A stretch of DNA of 64,000 nucleotides from Geobacter sp. FeAm09 (GCF_008330225.1 NZ_CP042466.1:1188501-1252500), one strand, 5' to 3'. Counted from the stretch's first letter, positions 25,942 through 37,100 are shown. Notes: generated by a model from the letters alone, not told the origin. Made by a program: numbers and translations.

Positions 25942-28416
25942 GTGAGAGAAAAGGCTACTCCAGAGTTCATTGCCCGTTATCGTCAATCGGACGGTACGCC
26001 ACAGAGCTTGGAAGAACACCTCGAAGGCGTCGCCAAGTTGGCCAAACGGTTTGCCGCCAAGATAGGGCTTCCGACATTTGGAAAACTTTTGGGGAGTAGT
26101 CACGATCTTGGAAAATATTCAAAAGTGTTTCAAGATTATTTAAAATCTTCCGAAGGCAGGTTGGAGCCGGATGATGATGACTATGTTGACCCGCACAGAT
26201 CAAAGGGAAAGATTGACCATTCCTCCGCTGGGGCACAGTTTGTCTGGCAGCACAAGAAAGGCTCGAACTTTCACCACCATCTTGCAGCAAATATCGTGGC
26301 CCTGTGTATTGCCTCTCACCACTCGGGGGTAATCGACTGCCTTGCTCCGAATGGTGTGGATGTGTTTAGCAGGCGGATGGGAAAGCCTGATGAGAAAACG
26401 CACTACACCGAGGCTCTGGATTCGCTGAATGAAGCCTTGAAGAACCGATCCATTGAGCTTTTGACATTACCGGAGCTTGAATATGAATTAAGACAACGAC
26501 TTGAAGGGCTCAAAGATGTTTTTACCTCTCCGGTAACCAGTCTGTTTGCACTTGGATTTCTAGTTCGTTTTCTTTTCAGCACCCTGATAGACGCTGACCG
26601 TCTGAACTCGGCAGAGCGAATGCCTTTGCCCGAGGTCGAGTGGCAGACCCTCATCTCATTTCTCGAACAGCACTTGACCAAGCTGGGAGGTGTTCACGCC
26701 ATTGACGCCATCAGGGCACAAATATCCCTGGCATGCTTGCAAAGCGCCGAACGGGAGAAGGGATTGTACCGACTTACCGTGCCGACCGGCGGCGGCAAGA
26801 CCCTCGCCAGCCTTCGTTTTGCCCTGCATCACGCAGCCAAGCATGGCATGGATCGAATCATCTATGTTGTTCCTTTTACCTCAATCATTGATCAGAACGC
26901 TCGTGTCGCCCGATCTGTATTTGCCCCACTGGAAAACGAAGATAAACGAGTTGTTCTGGAACATCATTCAAACCTCACCCCGGAACAGGACACCAGTACG
27001 AGCAAACTGTTGTCCGAAAATTGGGATGCCCCCATCGTCTATACAACTGCTGTACAATTTTTGGAAACTCTTTTCGCTGGGGGCACCCGTGGCGTACGCC
27101 GCTTGCACCAGCTTGCCAATGCAGTAATCATCTTCGACGAAATCCAAACCATTCCGATCCGTACCGTTCATCTCTTCAATAATGCCGTCAATTTTCTGGT
27201 CAGTCAGTGTGGTTCGACGGTGTTGTTCTGTACGGCCACGCAGCCTTTGCTGGACCGTGTTGATGTTAATAACGGTGCGGCCAAGCTCTCTAATGCCTCG
27301 GAGATGATGGGGGAAAATCTCAATGATCTTTTCCGCAATCTTCGCCGCGCCAGGATCGAAGACCACTGCAAGGATGGGGGGTGGACAGCAGATGAAGTTG
27401 CGACTGCTGCCTTGGGAGAACTGGCAGATAGTGGTAGCGTCCTGATCATCGTCAATAAAAAGTCCCAAGCTAAGGAATTGTTTGAGCGGCTACACGGTGA
27501 GACGGAGCATGTCTACCACCTAAGTACCAGCATGTGTCCGGCCCATCGCATGACGGTGCTTGATGAAATCAGAACCTGTCTTGATCCCAACAGGCAGCAA
27601 CCGGTCATCTGCGTCAGCACCCAATTGATTGAAGCCGGGGTTGATGTGGATTTCGGTTCGGTAATCCGGTATCTGGCCGGACTTGATTCCATCGCCCAGG
27701 CGGCCGGGCGCTGCAATCGGAACGGGCGACGGGCGATAGGGAGAGTTTTGGTTGTCAATCCTGCGCACGAAAATTTAGATAGGTTACCGGACATAAGAAT
27801 AGCACAAGGGGTCACCCGACGGGTGTTACATGAATTCAAAGGCGATCCTGAAACATTCGGCGGGGACTTGCAAAGCCCCCAGGTAATGGAACGTTATTTC
27901 TCCTATTATTTTTTCAGCCGCTCACAGGAAATGACTTTTCCTGTATCGAACAAGGATATCGATGGAATGGTGGTAAAAAGCGATTTGCTGACTCTGCTGT
28001 CAACCAATAACGATGCGGTTGAAATCTACAAGAACGAACAGCGGCAAGCTCCCCCAACACTGCTGCGTCAGGCATTCATGAGCGCAGCCGCAGCATTCAA
28101 GGTTATTGATTCACCTACGGAAGGAGTGATTGTCCCCTATGGTGACGGCGAGCGGCTCATAACCGCGCTGGTGAGTTGCGGTGGCGAAGACCGTTTGTCG
28201 CTGATGAAGAAGGCGCAACGTTATTCGGTGAACCTGTTTCCGTATGAAGCGGAGGAACTGAAAAGAAAGCGTCGGTTATACGAGGTTTGGCCAGACAGTA
28301 AAATCTGCTATCTCGACGAGCGTAATTACAGCGAAGAATTTGGTGCAAGTCTGGAAGAGGTTTCAGAAATGAAACTACTGCTTGTTTCAGGAGGTGACAA
28401 TGAGGAGCCGTATTGA
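25942..28416 (+). CDS. cas3: CRISPR-associated helicase/nuclease Cas3 (type I-C)
   Basis: An 824-residue protein starting at GTG after GAGGTGG. The N-terminal HD nuclease shows H26, H54-D55 (SSHDLGKYSK) and the later ASHHSG. The superfamily 2 helicase follows with Walker A TVPTGGGKTLAS near residue 280, box II IIFDEIQTIP and motif VI QAAGRCNRNGRR. It degrades DNA unwound by Cascade in the interference step. It is the first gene of a complete I-C operon and overlaps cas5 by 17 bases. Confidence 0.95.
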   Translation: MREKATPEFIARYRQSDGTPQSLEEHLEGVAKLAKRFAAKIGLPTFGKLLGSSHDLGKYSKVFQDYLKSSEGRLEPDDDDYVDPHRSKGKIDHSSAGAQFVWQHKKGSNFHHHLAANIVALCIASHHSGVIDCLAPNGVDVFSRRMGKPDEKTHYTEALDSLNEALKNRSIELLTLPELEYELRQRLEGLKDVFTSPVTSLFALGFLVRFLFSTLIDADRLNSAERMPLPEVEWQTLISFLEQHLTKLGGVHAIDAIRAQISLACLQSAEREKGLYRLTVPTGGGKTLASLRFALHHAAKHGMDRIIYVVPFTSIIDQNARVARSVFAPLENEDKRVVLEHHSNLTPEQDTSTSKLLSENWDAPIVYTTAVQFLETLFAGGTRGVRRLHQLANAVIIFDEIQTIPIRTVHLFNNAVNFLVSQCGSTVLFCTATQPLLDRVDVNNGAAKLSNASEMMGENLNDLFRNLRRARIEDHCKDGGWTADEVATAALGELADSGSVLIIVNKKSQAKELFERLHGETEHVYHLSTSMCPAHRMTVLDEIRTCLDPNRQQPVICVSTQLIEAGVDVDFGSVIRYLAGLDSIAQAAGRCNRNGRRAIGRVLVVNPAHENLDRLPDIRIAQGVTRRVLHEFKGDPETFGGDLQSPQVMERYFSYYFFSRSQEMTFPVSNKDIDGMVVKSDLLTLLSTNNDAVEIYKNEQRQAPPTLLRQAFMSAAAAFKVIDSPTEGVIVPYGDGERLITALVSCGGEDRLSLMKKAQRYSVNLFPYEAEELKRKRRLYEVWPDSKICYLDERNYSEEFGASLEEVSEMKLLLVSGGDNEEPY

Positions 28417-29101
28417 TTTTAACCTGACGGGACGCTTCGCCCTATTCACTGATCCGCTGACTAAGATTGGCGGAGAAAAGTGTTCGTATCATATCCCAAC
28501 ATACGAGGCATTGAAGGGTGTTGCCAAATCAATCTATTGGAAGCCGACGTTTGTCTGGGTGATCGACAAGGTGCGGGTCATGCGTCGTATTCGTACCCAG
28601 TCGAAGAGCATGAAACCACTTGTATTCAGCGGCGGCAACTCCTTGGCGATTTATACTTATCTCGCAGACGTTGAGTACCAAGTACAGGCCCATTTCGAAT
28701 GGAATGTACAACGTGATGATCTTGCATCAGACCGCAACGAAGACAAACACTGGCATGTGGCAAGGCGGATGTTGGAAAAAGGAGGGCGGCAGGACATTTT
28801 TCTGGGTACGCGGGAGTGCCAGGGATACGTGGAACCGTGCTCGTTCGGCGAAGGAAGAGGCGACTATGACAGCTACGGCGAGTTGGAATATGGACTTATG
28901 TTCCACGGGTTTGACTACCCCGACGAAACCGGCACAAACGAACTTCATAGCCGCTTCTGGCGACCAGTGATGAAGGACGGAGTAGTAGAGTTTATCCCGC
29001 CGCAATCGTGCCAGGTGCGTAAGTTTGTACGTGAGATGATCCCCAATCCGCCCAGTTCTGTGGGGCTGCAAGAGGAGGGACTTCTGAATGAGTTGGATTG
29101 A
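28400..29101 (+). CDS. cas5c: Cas5c (Cas5d), pre-crRNA endonuclease of type I-C
   Basis: A 233-residue RAMP protein. The N-terminal FNLTGRFALFTDPLTKIGGEKCSY matches the I-C Cas5 family, in which Cas5 replaces Cas6 and cuts the CRISPR transcript. KSIYWKPTFVWVIDKVRVM is typical. ATG 28400 has GGAGGTGA in front. It overlaps cas3 (17 bases) and cas8c (14 bases). Confidence 0.93.
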   Translation: MRSRIDFNLTGRFALFTDPLTKIGGEKCSYHIPTYEALKGVAKSIYWKPTFVWVIDKVRVMRRIRTQSKSMKPLVFSGGNSLAIYTYLADVEYQVQAHFEWNVQRDDLASDRNEDKHWHVARRMLEKGGRQDIFLGTRECQGYVEPCSFGEGRGDYDSYGELEYGLMFHGFDYPDETGTNELHSRFWRPVMKDGVVEFIPPQSCQVRKFVREMIPNPPSSVGLQEEGLLNELD

Positions 29102-30989
29102 GAGGCTGCACAGAACCTACGAAAATAATTTGGACAAAATCGCAAACCCGAACGACACGATTCCTTTGCTACCGTTGTTCCATACGACCCAGAATGCCCA
29201 GCTTCACATTGTACTGGATGGCGACGGCAACTTGGTTGCAGCCGATGTGGTGCCCAAGGATGATGCCCAAACGATTATTCCCGCGACAGAAGCATCCGCA
29301 GGCAGAGCAGGGGCAAAAATGGCCCCACATGCCCTGTGTGACACTTTGCAATATGTGGCCGGTGATTACCTCGATTTTGGGGGGAATCCTAATAAGAAGA
29401 AAAATGAATCCGGATTTGATCTGTACATCTTTGCCCTGGCAGGCTGGGTTGATAGCTCGAACAACCGTAAGTTGCGGTCAGTGCTAAACTATCTTGGAAA
29501 ACGGACATTGATTAAGGATCTGATTGCTAAACAAGTTTTGTTCGCAGGAAATGACGGCAAGCTTGCAGTCGACTGGCAAAACGAAGAAGAATCCCCACGG
29601 ATTTTCAAGGTGATTAAACAGGCAAATAAGAAAGGGCAGTTTGAGGCGTTTGTTCGTTTTTCCGTAGAAATTCCCGGTCTCGTTCCAAGCGAGTTGTGGA
29701 AGGATGTCGAATTGCGAGAATCCTGGGCACGATATTACCCTTCCTTGCAGTCGGTGCGCGATATTTGCATGGTAACGGGCGAGAGAAGCAATCTTGCCTG
29801 CAATCACCCGAAAAATATCCGCTATCCCGGCGATGGAGCCAAGCTGATTTCTTCAAACGATACGGAAGGATTTACCTATCTTGGCCGATTCACCTCCGAC
29901 CTGGAGGCATGCGGCATTGGCATTGAAGTAACTCAGAAAGCCCATAGCGCTTTACGTTGGTTGATTGAACGCCAGGGCAGAAGGGATGGTGAACAGGCTG
30001 TTGTGGCTTGGGCAGTTTCGGGGGTTGAAGTACCGGACCCACAAATGGACACGCTTGCCTTTCTGCTTGGCGATGAGCAGGTGACTTTGAAGCCAAAGAC
30101 TGGTTATACGGCTCCCGAAGTGGCAGAAGCATTGAGAAAAAAGATGGCTGGTTACACGGCAAGATTGAAAACGACGGATGGTGTTGTCGTTCTCGGCCTT
30201 GATTCTGCCTCGCCGGGACGAATGGCGATCAGTTATTACCGGGAGTTGACCGCCTCGGAATTCCTGCAGCGGATAGAAGCTTGGCACACCGATTGTTGCT
30301 GGCAGCAGTATTTCGGCAAGGATAAGATTTTCTACGGTGCCCCCGCACCGCGGGATATTGCCGAGGTGGCCTATGGCAGGCGTGTTGACGATAAATTGCG
30401 CAAAGCGACCATTGAGCGCTTGTTGCCGTGCATTGTCGATGCAGCGGTTATCCCACACGATCTGGTAGAATCCTGTGTCAGGCGGGCAAGCAACCGCAAC
30501 GGTATTGAATATTGGGAGTGGGAAAAGGCCCTTGGAATAGCATGTGCATTGTATAGAAAGCAGAATGGAAAGGAGGAGTACGGGATGGCATTGGATGAAG
30601 AACGAAAAAGCAGGGATTATTTGTACGGCCGGTTGTTGGCTTTGGCGGAACATCTTGAGGAACGGGCATTGTTTGTCGGCGGCGAGAAGCGGGCAACGAG
30701 TGCTGAGAAATTGCTACAGCGTTTTTCCGATCATCCGTATTCCACTTGGCGGATTATTGAGACCGGTTTGACTCCATATAAAGTCAGGCTTAATTCAAGG
30801 CGCTCCGGATTCCTCCATGCTGTGCAGCAGGAAATTGATGTTGTTTGCCAGAAATTTGAAACGGAGGAATTTATCTCCGATAGGCGGTTAAGCGGTGAAT
30901 TCCTTCTTGGGTATCATTGCCAGAGGGCAAAGCTGAAAATGTCGGGTGTCCAGGAAGTAACCGCAACAGAAGACGATTCTGAACAATAA
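29088..30989 (+). CDS. cas8c: Cas8c (Csd1) large subunit of type I-C Cascade
   Basis: A 633-residue protein with the Csd1 features PLLPLFHTTQNAQLHIVLD near the start, CDTLQYVAGDY, HSALRWLIERQG and the C-terminal FLLGYHCQR. In type I-C this subunit recognises the PAM, and its C-terminal part stands in for the small subunit through internal translation. An internal start near 30585 (ATGGCATTGGATGAAG) follows AAAGGAGGA and could give a Cas11c-like protein of about 134 residues in frame. Confidence 0.93.
   Translation: MSWIERLHRTYENNLDKIANPNDTIPLLPLFHTTQNAQLHIVLDGDGNLVAADVVPKDDAQTIIPATEASAGRAGAKMAPHALCDTLQYVAGDYLDFGGNPNKKKNESGFDLYIFALAGWVDSSNNRKLRSVLNYLGKRTLIKDLIAKQVLFAGNDGKLAVDWQNEEESPRIFKVIKQANKKGQFEAFVRFSVEIPGLVPSELWKDVELRESWARYYPSLQSVRDICMVTGERSNLACNHPKNIRYPGDGAKLISSNDTEGFTYLGRFTSDLEACGIGIEVTQKAHSALRWLIERQGRRDGEQAVVAWAVSGVEVPDPQMDTLAFLLGDEQVTLKPKTGYTAPEVAEALRKKMAGYTARLKTTDGVVVLGLDSASPGRMAISYYRELTASEFLQRIEAWHTDCCWQQYFGKDKIFYGAPAPRDIAEVAYGRRVDDKLRKATIERLLPCIVDAAVIPHDLVESCVRRASNRNGIEYWEWEKALGIACALYRKQNGKEEYGMALDEERKSRDYLYGRLLALAEHLEERALFVGGEKRATSAEKLLQRFSDHPYSTWRIIETGLTPYKVRLNSRRSGFLHAVQQEIDVVCQKFETEEFISDRRLSGEFLLGYHCQRAKLKMSGVQEVTATEDDSEQ
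30585..30989 (+). CDS. cas11c: Possible internally translated small subunit Cas11c
   Basis: Inside cas8c, ATG 30585 is in frame (29088 + 1497) and has AAAGGAGGA 6-7 bases upstream, an unusually strong ribosome site within a coding region. The product of 134 residues (MALDEERKSRDYLYGRLLAL...) would match the size and place of the Cas11 small subunit known to be made from within cas8 genes in type I-C, I-B and I-D systems. Expression here is inferred. Confidence 0.6.
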   Translation: MALDEERKSRDYLYGRLLALAEHLEERALFVGGEKRATSAEKLLQRFSDHPYSTWRIIETGLTPYKVRLNSRRSGFLHAVQQEIDVVCQKFETEEFISDRRLSGEFLLGYHCQRAKLKMSGVQEVTATEDDSEQ

Positions 30990-31026
30990 GAACATCCAAA
31001 ATCACAAAACAAAGGAGGCACCCATC

Positions 31027-31908
31027 ATGAGCCTGTCCAAGAAGATCGATTTTGCCGTGGTTTTTAAAGTCGTCAATGCTAACCCTAATGGTGACCCGCT
31101 TAACGGTAATCGCCCACGAACAATTTATGAAGGTAATGGTGAAGTCTCCGATGTCTGCGTCAAGCGTAAGATCCGCAACCGGCTGATAGAAACGGGACAA
31201 CGGATATTTGTACAGTCCGACGACAACAGAAACGATGACCACCCTAGCTTAAAAGCCCGGGCTGATGAAGTCTTGGCCGGCATCAAGAACCCAGAAGAGA
31301 TTACCAGGAAAGCCTGCGAAACTTGGTTTGATGTGCGGGCCTTCGGGCAGCTTTTCGCTTTCAAGGCTTCCGGCGGTAGAAAGGCCAAGGGCGAAGATAG
31401 CGGAGAAGATAAGGGAGTTTCCATTGGTATTCGCGGTCCGGTCAGCGTTCAGTCGGCGTTCAGCATTGCTCCGGTAAGTCTGACTAGTACTCAAATTACC
31501 AAAAGTGTCAGCAGCGAAGGCGACGGCACCAAGCGCGGTTCCGACACCATGGGGATGAAGCATCGTGTTGATCGGGGCATTTATTACTTCTATGGCAGCA
31601 TGAACCCGCAGTTGGCCGTCAAAACCGGGTTCAGCGACGATGATGCTGCTGCCATCAAGGCGGTGCTGCCGAAATTGTTTGAGAACGATGCATCATCGGC
31701 CCGCCCCGAGGGAAGTATGGAGGTCCTGAAGGTGATCTGGTGGGAGCATGCCAGCAAAAGTGGACAAGCATCATCGGCCAAGGTACATCGTAGCCTCATG
31801 GTTAATGACATCGAAGATCTTGCAAATATATTGTCATTCGAGCCAGGCAAGGGCCCGGACGATGCCGGTGAAAACTGGCCGAGGCCTGAAATAATTAATG
31901 GGTATTAA
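31027..31908 (+). CDS. cas7c: Cas7c (Csd2) backbone subunit
   Basis: A 293-residue RAMP protein with the Csd2 N-terminus KKIDFAVVFKVVNANPNGDPLNGNRPRT (split here as separate strings), then VCVKRKIRN and WFDVRAFGQLFAF. It polymerises along the crRNA. AAAGGAGG precedes the ATG. Confidence 0.95.
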   Translation: MSLSKKIDFAVVFKVVNANPNGDPLNGNRPRTIYEGNGEVSDVCVKRKIRNRLIETGQRIFVQSDDNRNDDHPSLKARADEVLAGIKNPEEITRKACETWFDVRAFGQLFAFKASGGRKAKGEDSGEDKGVSIGIRGPVSVQSAFSIAPVSLTSTQITKSVSSEGDGTKRGSDTMGMKHRVDRGIYYFYGSMNPQLAVKTGFSDDDAAAIKAVLPKLFENDASSARPEGSMEVLKVIWWEHASKSGQASSAKVHRSLMVNDIEDLANILSFEPGKGPDDAGENWPRPEIINGY

Positions 31909-32012
31909 AACATCATCTTGATGCTGGCAGCCCTCCGTGAGGGTATCAGCGAAGCAGACCGAGATGAAAAGAAAAAACGGACATGGCAAACGGCGTTCCT
32001 GCGAGGAGCCTT

Positions 32013-32633
32013 ATGAACAACACTTCCGACCCCATCCCCATCTCTGCGCTGGAGCATTACGCCTACTGCCCGCGCCAGTGCGCCCTGATCCATGTGGAGC
32101 GGGTCTGGGACGAAAACCTGTACACCATGCGGGGCAGGGACGTGCATGAACGCGTGCATGACGATTCGTCGCACGAGGCGGCGGGGATACGGATGGAACG
32201 TTCCCTGCCCGTATGGTGCCGCCGATTGAATCTGACCGGCAAGGCCGATTTGGTGGAATTTTGCGGCGATACCCCCTATCCCGTGGAGTACAAATCCGGC
32301 CATCGGCGGAGGGGCGTTCCTGAAACCGTCCAACTCTGCGCCCAAGCCATCTGCCTGGAAGAGATGCTCGGTCTTGCGGTCGGCAAGGGGGCCATCTTCT
32401 GGCATGGTTCACGGGAACGGCAGGAGATCGTTTTTACCGAGGCCATGCGTCGCCAGGTGGAGGAGGTGTCCGCCACCGTTTCAGATATGCTGGAGAAACG
32501 CATGGTGCCGCCGCCGGCGAATGACAAGCGTTGTGAAGGGTGCTCTCTCAAAGAATCCTGCCTCCCCTCAGTGGTGGCGGATAAAGACCGGGGCCGCCGG
32601 GCGGCGCGGGAATTATTCGAGGCCAAACCATGA
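32013..32633 (+). CDS. cas4: Cas4 PAM-selecting nuclease
   Basis: A 206-residue RecB-like nuclease. The iron-sulfur Cys are in YCPRQCAL (N-terminal) and CEGCSLKESC (C-terminal). The RecB motif is PVEYKSG, with the upstream D in GKADLVEF. It works with Cas1-Cas2 to choose and trim spacers with a correct PAM. It overlaps cas1 by 4 bases. Confidence 0.94.
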   Translation: MNNTSDPIPISALEHYAYCPRQCALIHVERVWDENLYTMRGRDVHERVHDDSSHEAAGIRMERSLPVWCRRLNLTGKADLVEFCGDTPYPVEYKSGHRRRGVPETVQLCAQAICLEEMLGLAVGKGAIFWHGSRERQEIVFTEAMRRQVEEVSATVSDMLEKRMVPPPANDKRCEGCSLKESCLPSVVADKDRGRRAARELFEAKP

Positions 32634-33664
32634 AACAGCTTCTCAACACGCTGTACGTCATGACCCAGGGAGCCTATCTGTCCCTTGATCACGAAACCGT
32701 GAGGGTGGAGGTGAATGGAGACTTGAAGCTCCAGGTGCCGCTCCATCATCTCGGTTCCATCGTCACCATGGGCAACGTCATGATCAGCCCGTTTTTTCTG
32801 GGTAAATGCGCTGATGACGGCCGTGCCGTGGTGATCCTGGACCGCAACGGCCGTTACAAATGCCGTATGGTAGGCAAGACAAACGGTAATGTCCTCTTGC
32901 GCCAGGCCCAGTATCAGGCAGGGCAGGATGACGACCACACAACGGCTATCGCCGCTGCCATGACTGCCGGAAAGGTGAAGAACGCCCGCAACGTGTTGCT
33001 GCGGAGCGCGCGGGAATCCGGCGACCCGGAAGAGGAAAGGCATCTGAGAAAATCGGCGGATATCCAGGCCGAAGCACTATTCCATCTCAAATCGGCCCGT
33101 GATACCGACCACGTGCGCGGTTTGGAGGGAGAGGCCGCTGCCGCGTATTTTGATGTTTTCACCCTTATGATGAAACCGGCGGAACGCGACAGCCTCCCCA
33201 TGAACGGCCGTAACCGCAGGCCACCGCTGGACCCGGTGAATGCGCTAATTTCATTTCTTTATACGCTGCTTTTAAATGACTGCATCAGCGCTGTAGAAGG
33301 GGTCGGGCTCGATCCCCAGATGGGATTTCTGCATGTCCCCCGACCGGGGCGACCTTCGCTGGGGCTTGATCTTATGGAAGAATTCCGGGCTTTTATGGCA
33401 GACAGACTGGCTGTCACGCTGATTAACCGCAAGCAGATTACGTTGGAACATTTTGAGCCGCGGCCCGGTGGGGCCGTTTACCTGAACGAGAAGGGCCGCA
33501 AGGAGGTGGTAGCGGCCTGGCAGAAACGCAAACAGGAGGAAACAGAGCATCCGCTGTTGGCCGAAAAAACTCTCATCGGCTTGGTGCCACATCTTCAGGC
33601 TCGTTTGCTGGCCCGGCATCTGCGTGGCGATTTGGAGTCATATGTTCCGTACATCCATCCATAA
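32630..33664 (+). CDS. cas1: Cas1 integrase
   Basis: A 344-residue spacer integrase with the metal-binding set E in LEGEAAAAYF, H in GFLHVPRPG and D in SLGLDLMEEF. It catalyses new spacer insertion at the leader end of the array, with Cas2 and Cas4. Confidence 0.96.
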   Translation: MKQLLNTLYVMTQGAYLSLDHETVRVEVNGDLKLQVPLHHLGSIVTMGNVMISPFFLGKCADDGRAVVILDRNGRYKCRMVGKTNGNVLLRQAQYQAGQDDDHTTAIAAAMTAGKVKNARNVLLRSARESGDPEEERHLRKSADIQAEALFHLKSARDTDHVRGLEGEAAAAYFDVFTLMMKPAERDSLPMNGRNRRPPLDPVNALISFLYTLLLNDCISAVEGVGLDPQMGFLHVPRPGRPSLGLDLMEEFRAFMADRLAVTLINRKQITLEHFEPRPGGAVYLNEKGRKEVVAAWQKRKQEETEHPLLAEKTLIGLVPHLQARLLARHLRGDLESYVPYIHP

Positions 33665-33704
33665 GTGTCCATCTGTGCCTGAGCGTTTTTAACGGAGATG
33701 CATA

Positions 33705-33998
33705 ATGTGGATTGTTGTCTGTTATGACGTCAATACCGAGACCAGAGAAGGAAGGCGGCGATTGCGGCGAGTGGCACAAGTTTGCAAGAACTTTGGTCAG
33801 CGGGTGCAGAAGTCGGTGTTTGAGTGCCAGGTGGATGAGATGAAATTTGAGCAACTTCGACGGTTATTATTGAAAGAGGTCAAATTGGAGTTGGACAACC
33901 TCCGTCTGTATCGTTTGACCGAACCGAGAGAGAAACGCGTTGAGGAATATGGTGCAACCAGAACGGTATTCTTTGATGAAGAAACGCTGGTGGTGTAA
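33705..33998 (+). CDS. cas2: Cas2
   Basis: A 97-residue ferredoxin-fold protein with VVCYDVNTETREGRRRL, the usual D near residue 8 and the dimer strand QKSVFECQV. It is the structural core of the adaptation complex. It ends 172 bases before the first repeat. Confidence 0.96.
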   Translation: MWIVVCYDVNTETREGRRRLRRVAQVCKNFGQRVQKSVFECQVDEMKFEQLRRLLLKEVKLELDNLRLYRLTEPREKRVEEYGATRTVFFDEETLVV

Positions 33999-34170
33999 GT
34001 CGCGCGAACCTGATGCTCGCGCAAAAATATGTGGGTGTTCGCGATCGTGGTAAATCAAATGGTTAGGACAGAACATATGGGAAATTTTTATCGGCCTGGG
34101 GGCAAAATTTCCCGGGTTCGCAAAACCGATTGCATAACATGTTGGAAACTGTCCCTATTTTGAGGGGGCA
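33999..34170 (+). promoter_or_regulatory. CRISPR leader
   Basis: 172 bases between cas2 and the first repeat, with A+T-rich tracts (AAATTTTTAT, AAAATTTC). The repeats next to it are uniform while those at the far end are degenerate, which places the leader on this side. Confidence 0.75.
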
Positions 34171-37100
34171 GAGCACCAGCCCAATCCGGGCTGGTGTGGA
34201 TTGAAACGTAGGTAAGGGTCAGGCTGTCGTGGCGGGCCTTGGAGCACCAGCCCAATCCGGGCTGGTGTGGATTGAAACTGGCTAGATGAGACAAATGTTG
34301 TGAGGGTAGGAGAGCACCAGCCCAATCCGGGCTGGTGTGGATTGAAACAAGCAGGTAAAATTATCTGCTCCTGCCCTACATGCGAGCACCAGCCCAATCC
34401 GGGCTGGTGTGGATTGAAACCCCAAGTAGCACGAGCCAATGTGAAAGGTATTTGGTGAGCACCAGCCCAATCCGGGCTGGTGTGGATTGAAACCAGGGGA
34501 CCGCTGACGTTGGCCAGATGGGTACGCAGAGCACCAGCCCAATCCGGGCTGGTGTGGATTGAAACAGCGAGGCCGATGTGCGCACCACGGCCGCCGTGTA
34601 CGAGCACCAGCCCAATCCGGGCTGGTGTGGATTGAAACTGCACCACGACGCCGTCGGTGTAGAGGACGTTGCCGAGCACCAGCCCAATCCGGGCTGGTGT
34701 GGATTGAAACTGGAGGAGGCCCGCGTCAAGCGCGGGCAGGGCCGCCGAGCACCAGCCCAATCCGGGCTGGTGTGGATTGAAACAATCAGCCGGGCCACTT
34801 GGGGTTGCCGATCGGCAACCGAGCACCAGCCCAATCCGGGCTGGTGTGGATTGAAACATGATCGGGATGCCAGTTGCGCCGATGCCCAGCGGGAGCACCA
34901 GCCCAATCCGGGCTGGTGTGGATTGAAACCCGTCCAAGGGTGGTAGCAAAAGACCGTCCAAGGGGAGCACCAGCCCAATCCGGGCTGGTGTGGATTGAAA
35001 CCGCTGGTGGCCAACAAGATCAGCTACACAATTGGGAGCACCAGCCCAATCCGGGCTGGTGTGGATTGAAACCATTCCGGCGCCATCGCCACCCCGGCGG
35101 CGGAGGCGAGCACCAGCCCAATCCGGGCTGGTGTGGATTGAAACGGAATAGCTAAATACCTGTAAAAACAACCGAAAGGCGAGCACCAGCCCAATCCGGG
35201 CTGGTGTGGATTGAAACCAGTATGGCTCTCTTACCGGCGGATCACAGGGGGGAGCACCAGCCCAATCCGGGCTGGTGTGGATTGAAACCATCGGGGCGGC
35301 CGTATCGGCCAAGGACGTCCTCGAGCACCAGCCCAATCCGGGCTGGTGTGGATTGAAACTTGATGACGGTGAACGCTTTGGTCAGGGGCAGACGAGCACC
35401 AGCCCAATCCGGGCTGGTGTGGATTGAAACACGTTGTGCCCATGACTTCGGTCAAGGCCTACGACGAGCACCAGCCCAATCCGGGCTGGTGTGGATTGAA
35501 ACAACCACCCGTGGTACGGAAATAGCGACCAGCGCCACGAGCACCAGCCCAATCCGGGCTGGTGTGGATTGAAACACGAGTCAGGAGCACGGCCGGGACT
35601 TCGTCGGCGGCGAGCACCAGCCCAATCCGGGCTGGTGTGGATTGAAACTTGTCCCCGATCAGTGCCAGAACGGGGTCCCCCTTGAGCACCAGCCCAATCC
35701 GGGCTGGTGTGGATTGAAACATGACCTGGGTGCGGGGCCAGCTTTACCCCTTTATCGAGCACCAGCCCAATCCGGGCTGGTGTGGATTGAAACCACATCC
35801 TCAATCGACAATAGCGCGTTGAGCGACGTGAGCACCAGCCCAATCCGGGCTGGTGTGGATTGAAACCTTCAAGAGAACACCGTCCGCATCGACCTGATCT
35901 GAGCACCAGCCCAATCCGGGCTGGTGTGGATTGAAACACTGGGTATGAACTGCATATATCCGCTGTCCCTAAAAGAGCACCAGCCCAATCCGGGCTGGTG
36001 TGGATTGAAACGCGGGAGCTTTATGACTGGCACGGCGAAATTATGAGCACCAGCCCAATCCGGGCTGGTGTGGATTGAAACAGCAGCCCGGCCTTGACGG
36101 CGGCGCTCTTCGGGGAGCACCAGCCCAATCCGGGCTGGTGTGGATTGAAACATGAAATGGCAGAAATGGCAGGCGCGAGCCATCAGGAGCACCAGCCCAA
36201 TCCGGGCTGGTGTGGATTGAAACTTGGGGTCGGCCACCACTTCGGCGGGGAGGCTGAGAGCACCAGCCCAATCCGGGCTGGTGTGGATTGAAACCATGTT
36301 CACCTCGGAGTAATCGTTATCTGTTGCGGGAGCACCAGCCCAATCCGGGCTGGTGTGGATTGAAACGTATTCCCTCGAGGGTGAAGCGGTATTCCTGGCC
36401 GGAGCACCAGCCCAATCCGGGCTGGTGTGGATTGAAACCCAAAAAAGACCATTTGATACGGCATGCCACGGCCCGAGCACCAGCCCAATCCGGGCTGGTG
36501 TGGATTGAAACGGAATTAGACAATGAAGCTGCTACCAACACTGTGATCAGGAGCACCAGCCCAATCCGGGCTGGTGTGGATTGAAACACCCGCGCCTACA
36601 CCTATTCCGGAAGCACCACGAGCACCAGCCCAATCCGGGCTGGTGTGGATTGAAACGTGGTAGGTGCCCTGTGACGATTCAATCGTTTGCGAGCACCAGC
36701 CCAATCCGGGCTGGTGTGGATTGAAACCGCCATTGCCCCCAGCGAATACGTCGGGATCACCAGAGCACCAGCCCAATCCGGGCTGGTGTGGATTGAAACC
36801 GGCTATCCCGGCCGGGCCGTGATCGCCATCGCGAGCACCAGCCCAATCCGGGCTGGTGTGGATTGAAACAATCTGAGCAACGGCAATACCATTGACTTCG
36901 GCACGAGCACCAGCCCAATCCGGGCTGGTGTGGATTGAAACAGGGTGGTGGTAATCGGCGTGGCACTGGTGGTGGTGAGCACCAGCCCAATCCGGGCTGG
37001 TGTGGATTGAAACAGCAGATCCTCCTCGGAGCAGTTGCCGAGAGCAGAGCACCAGCCCAATCCGGGCTGGTGTGGATTGAAACATGAAAAGCCAGATCCC

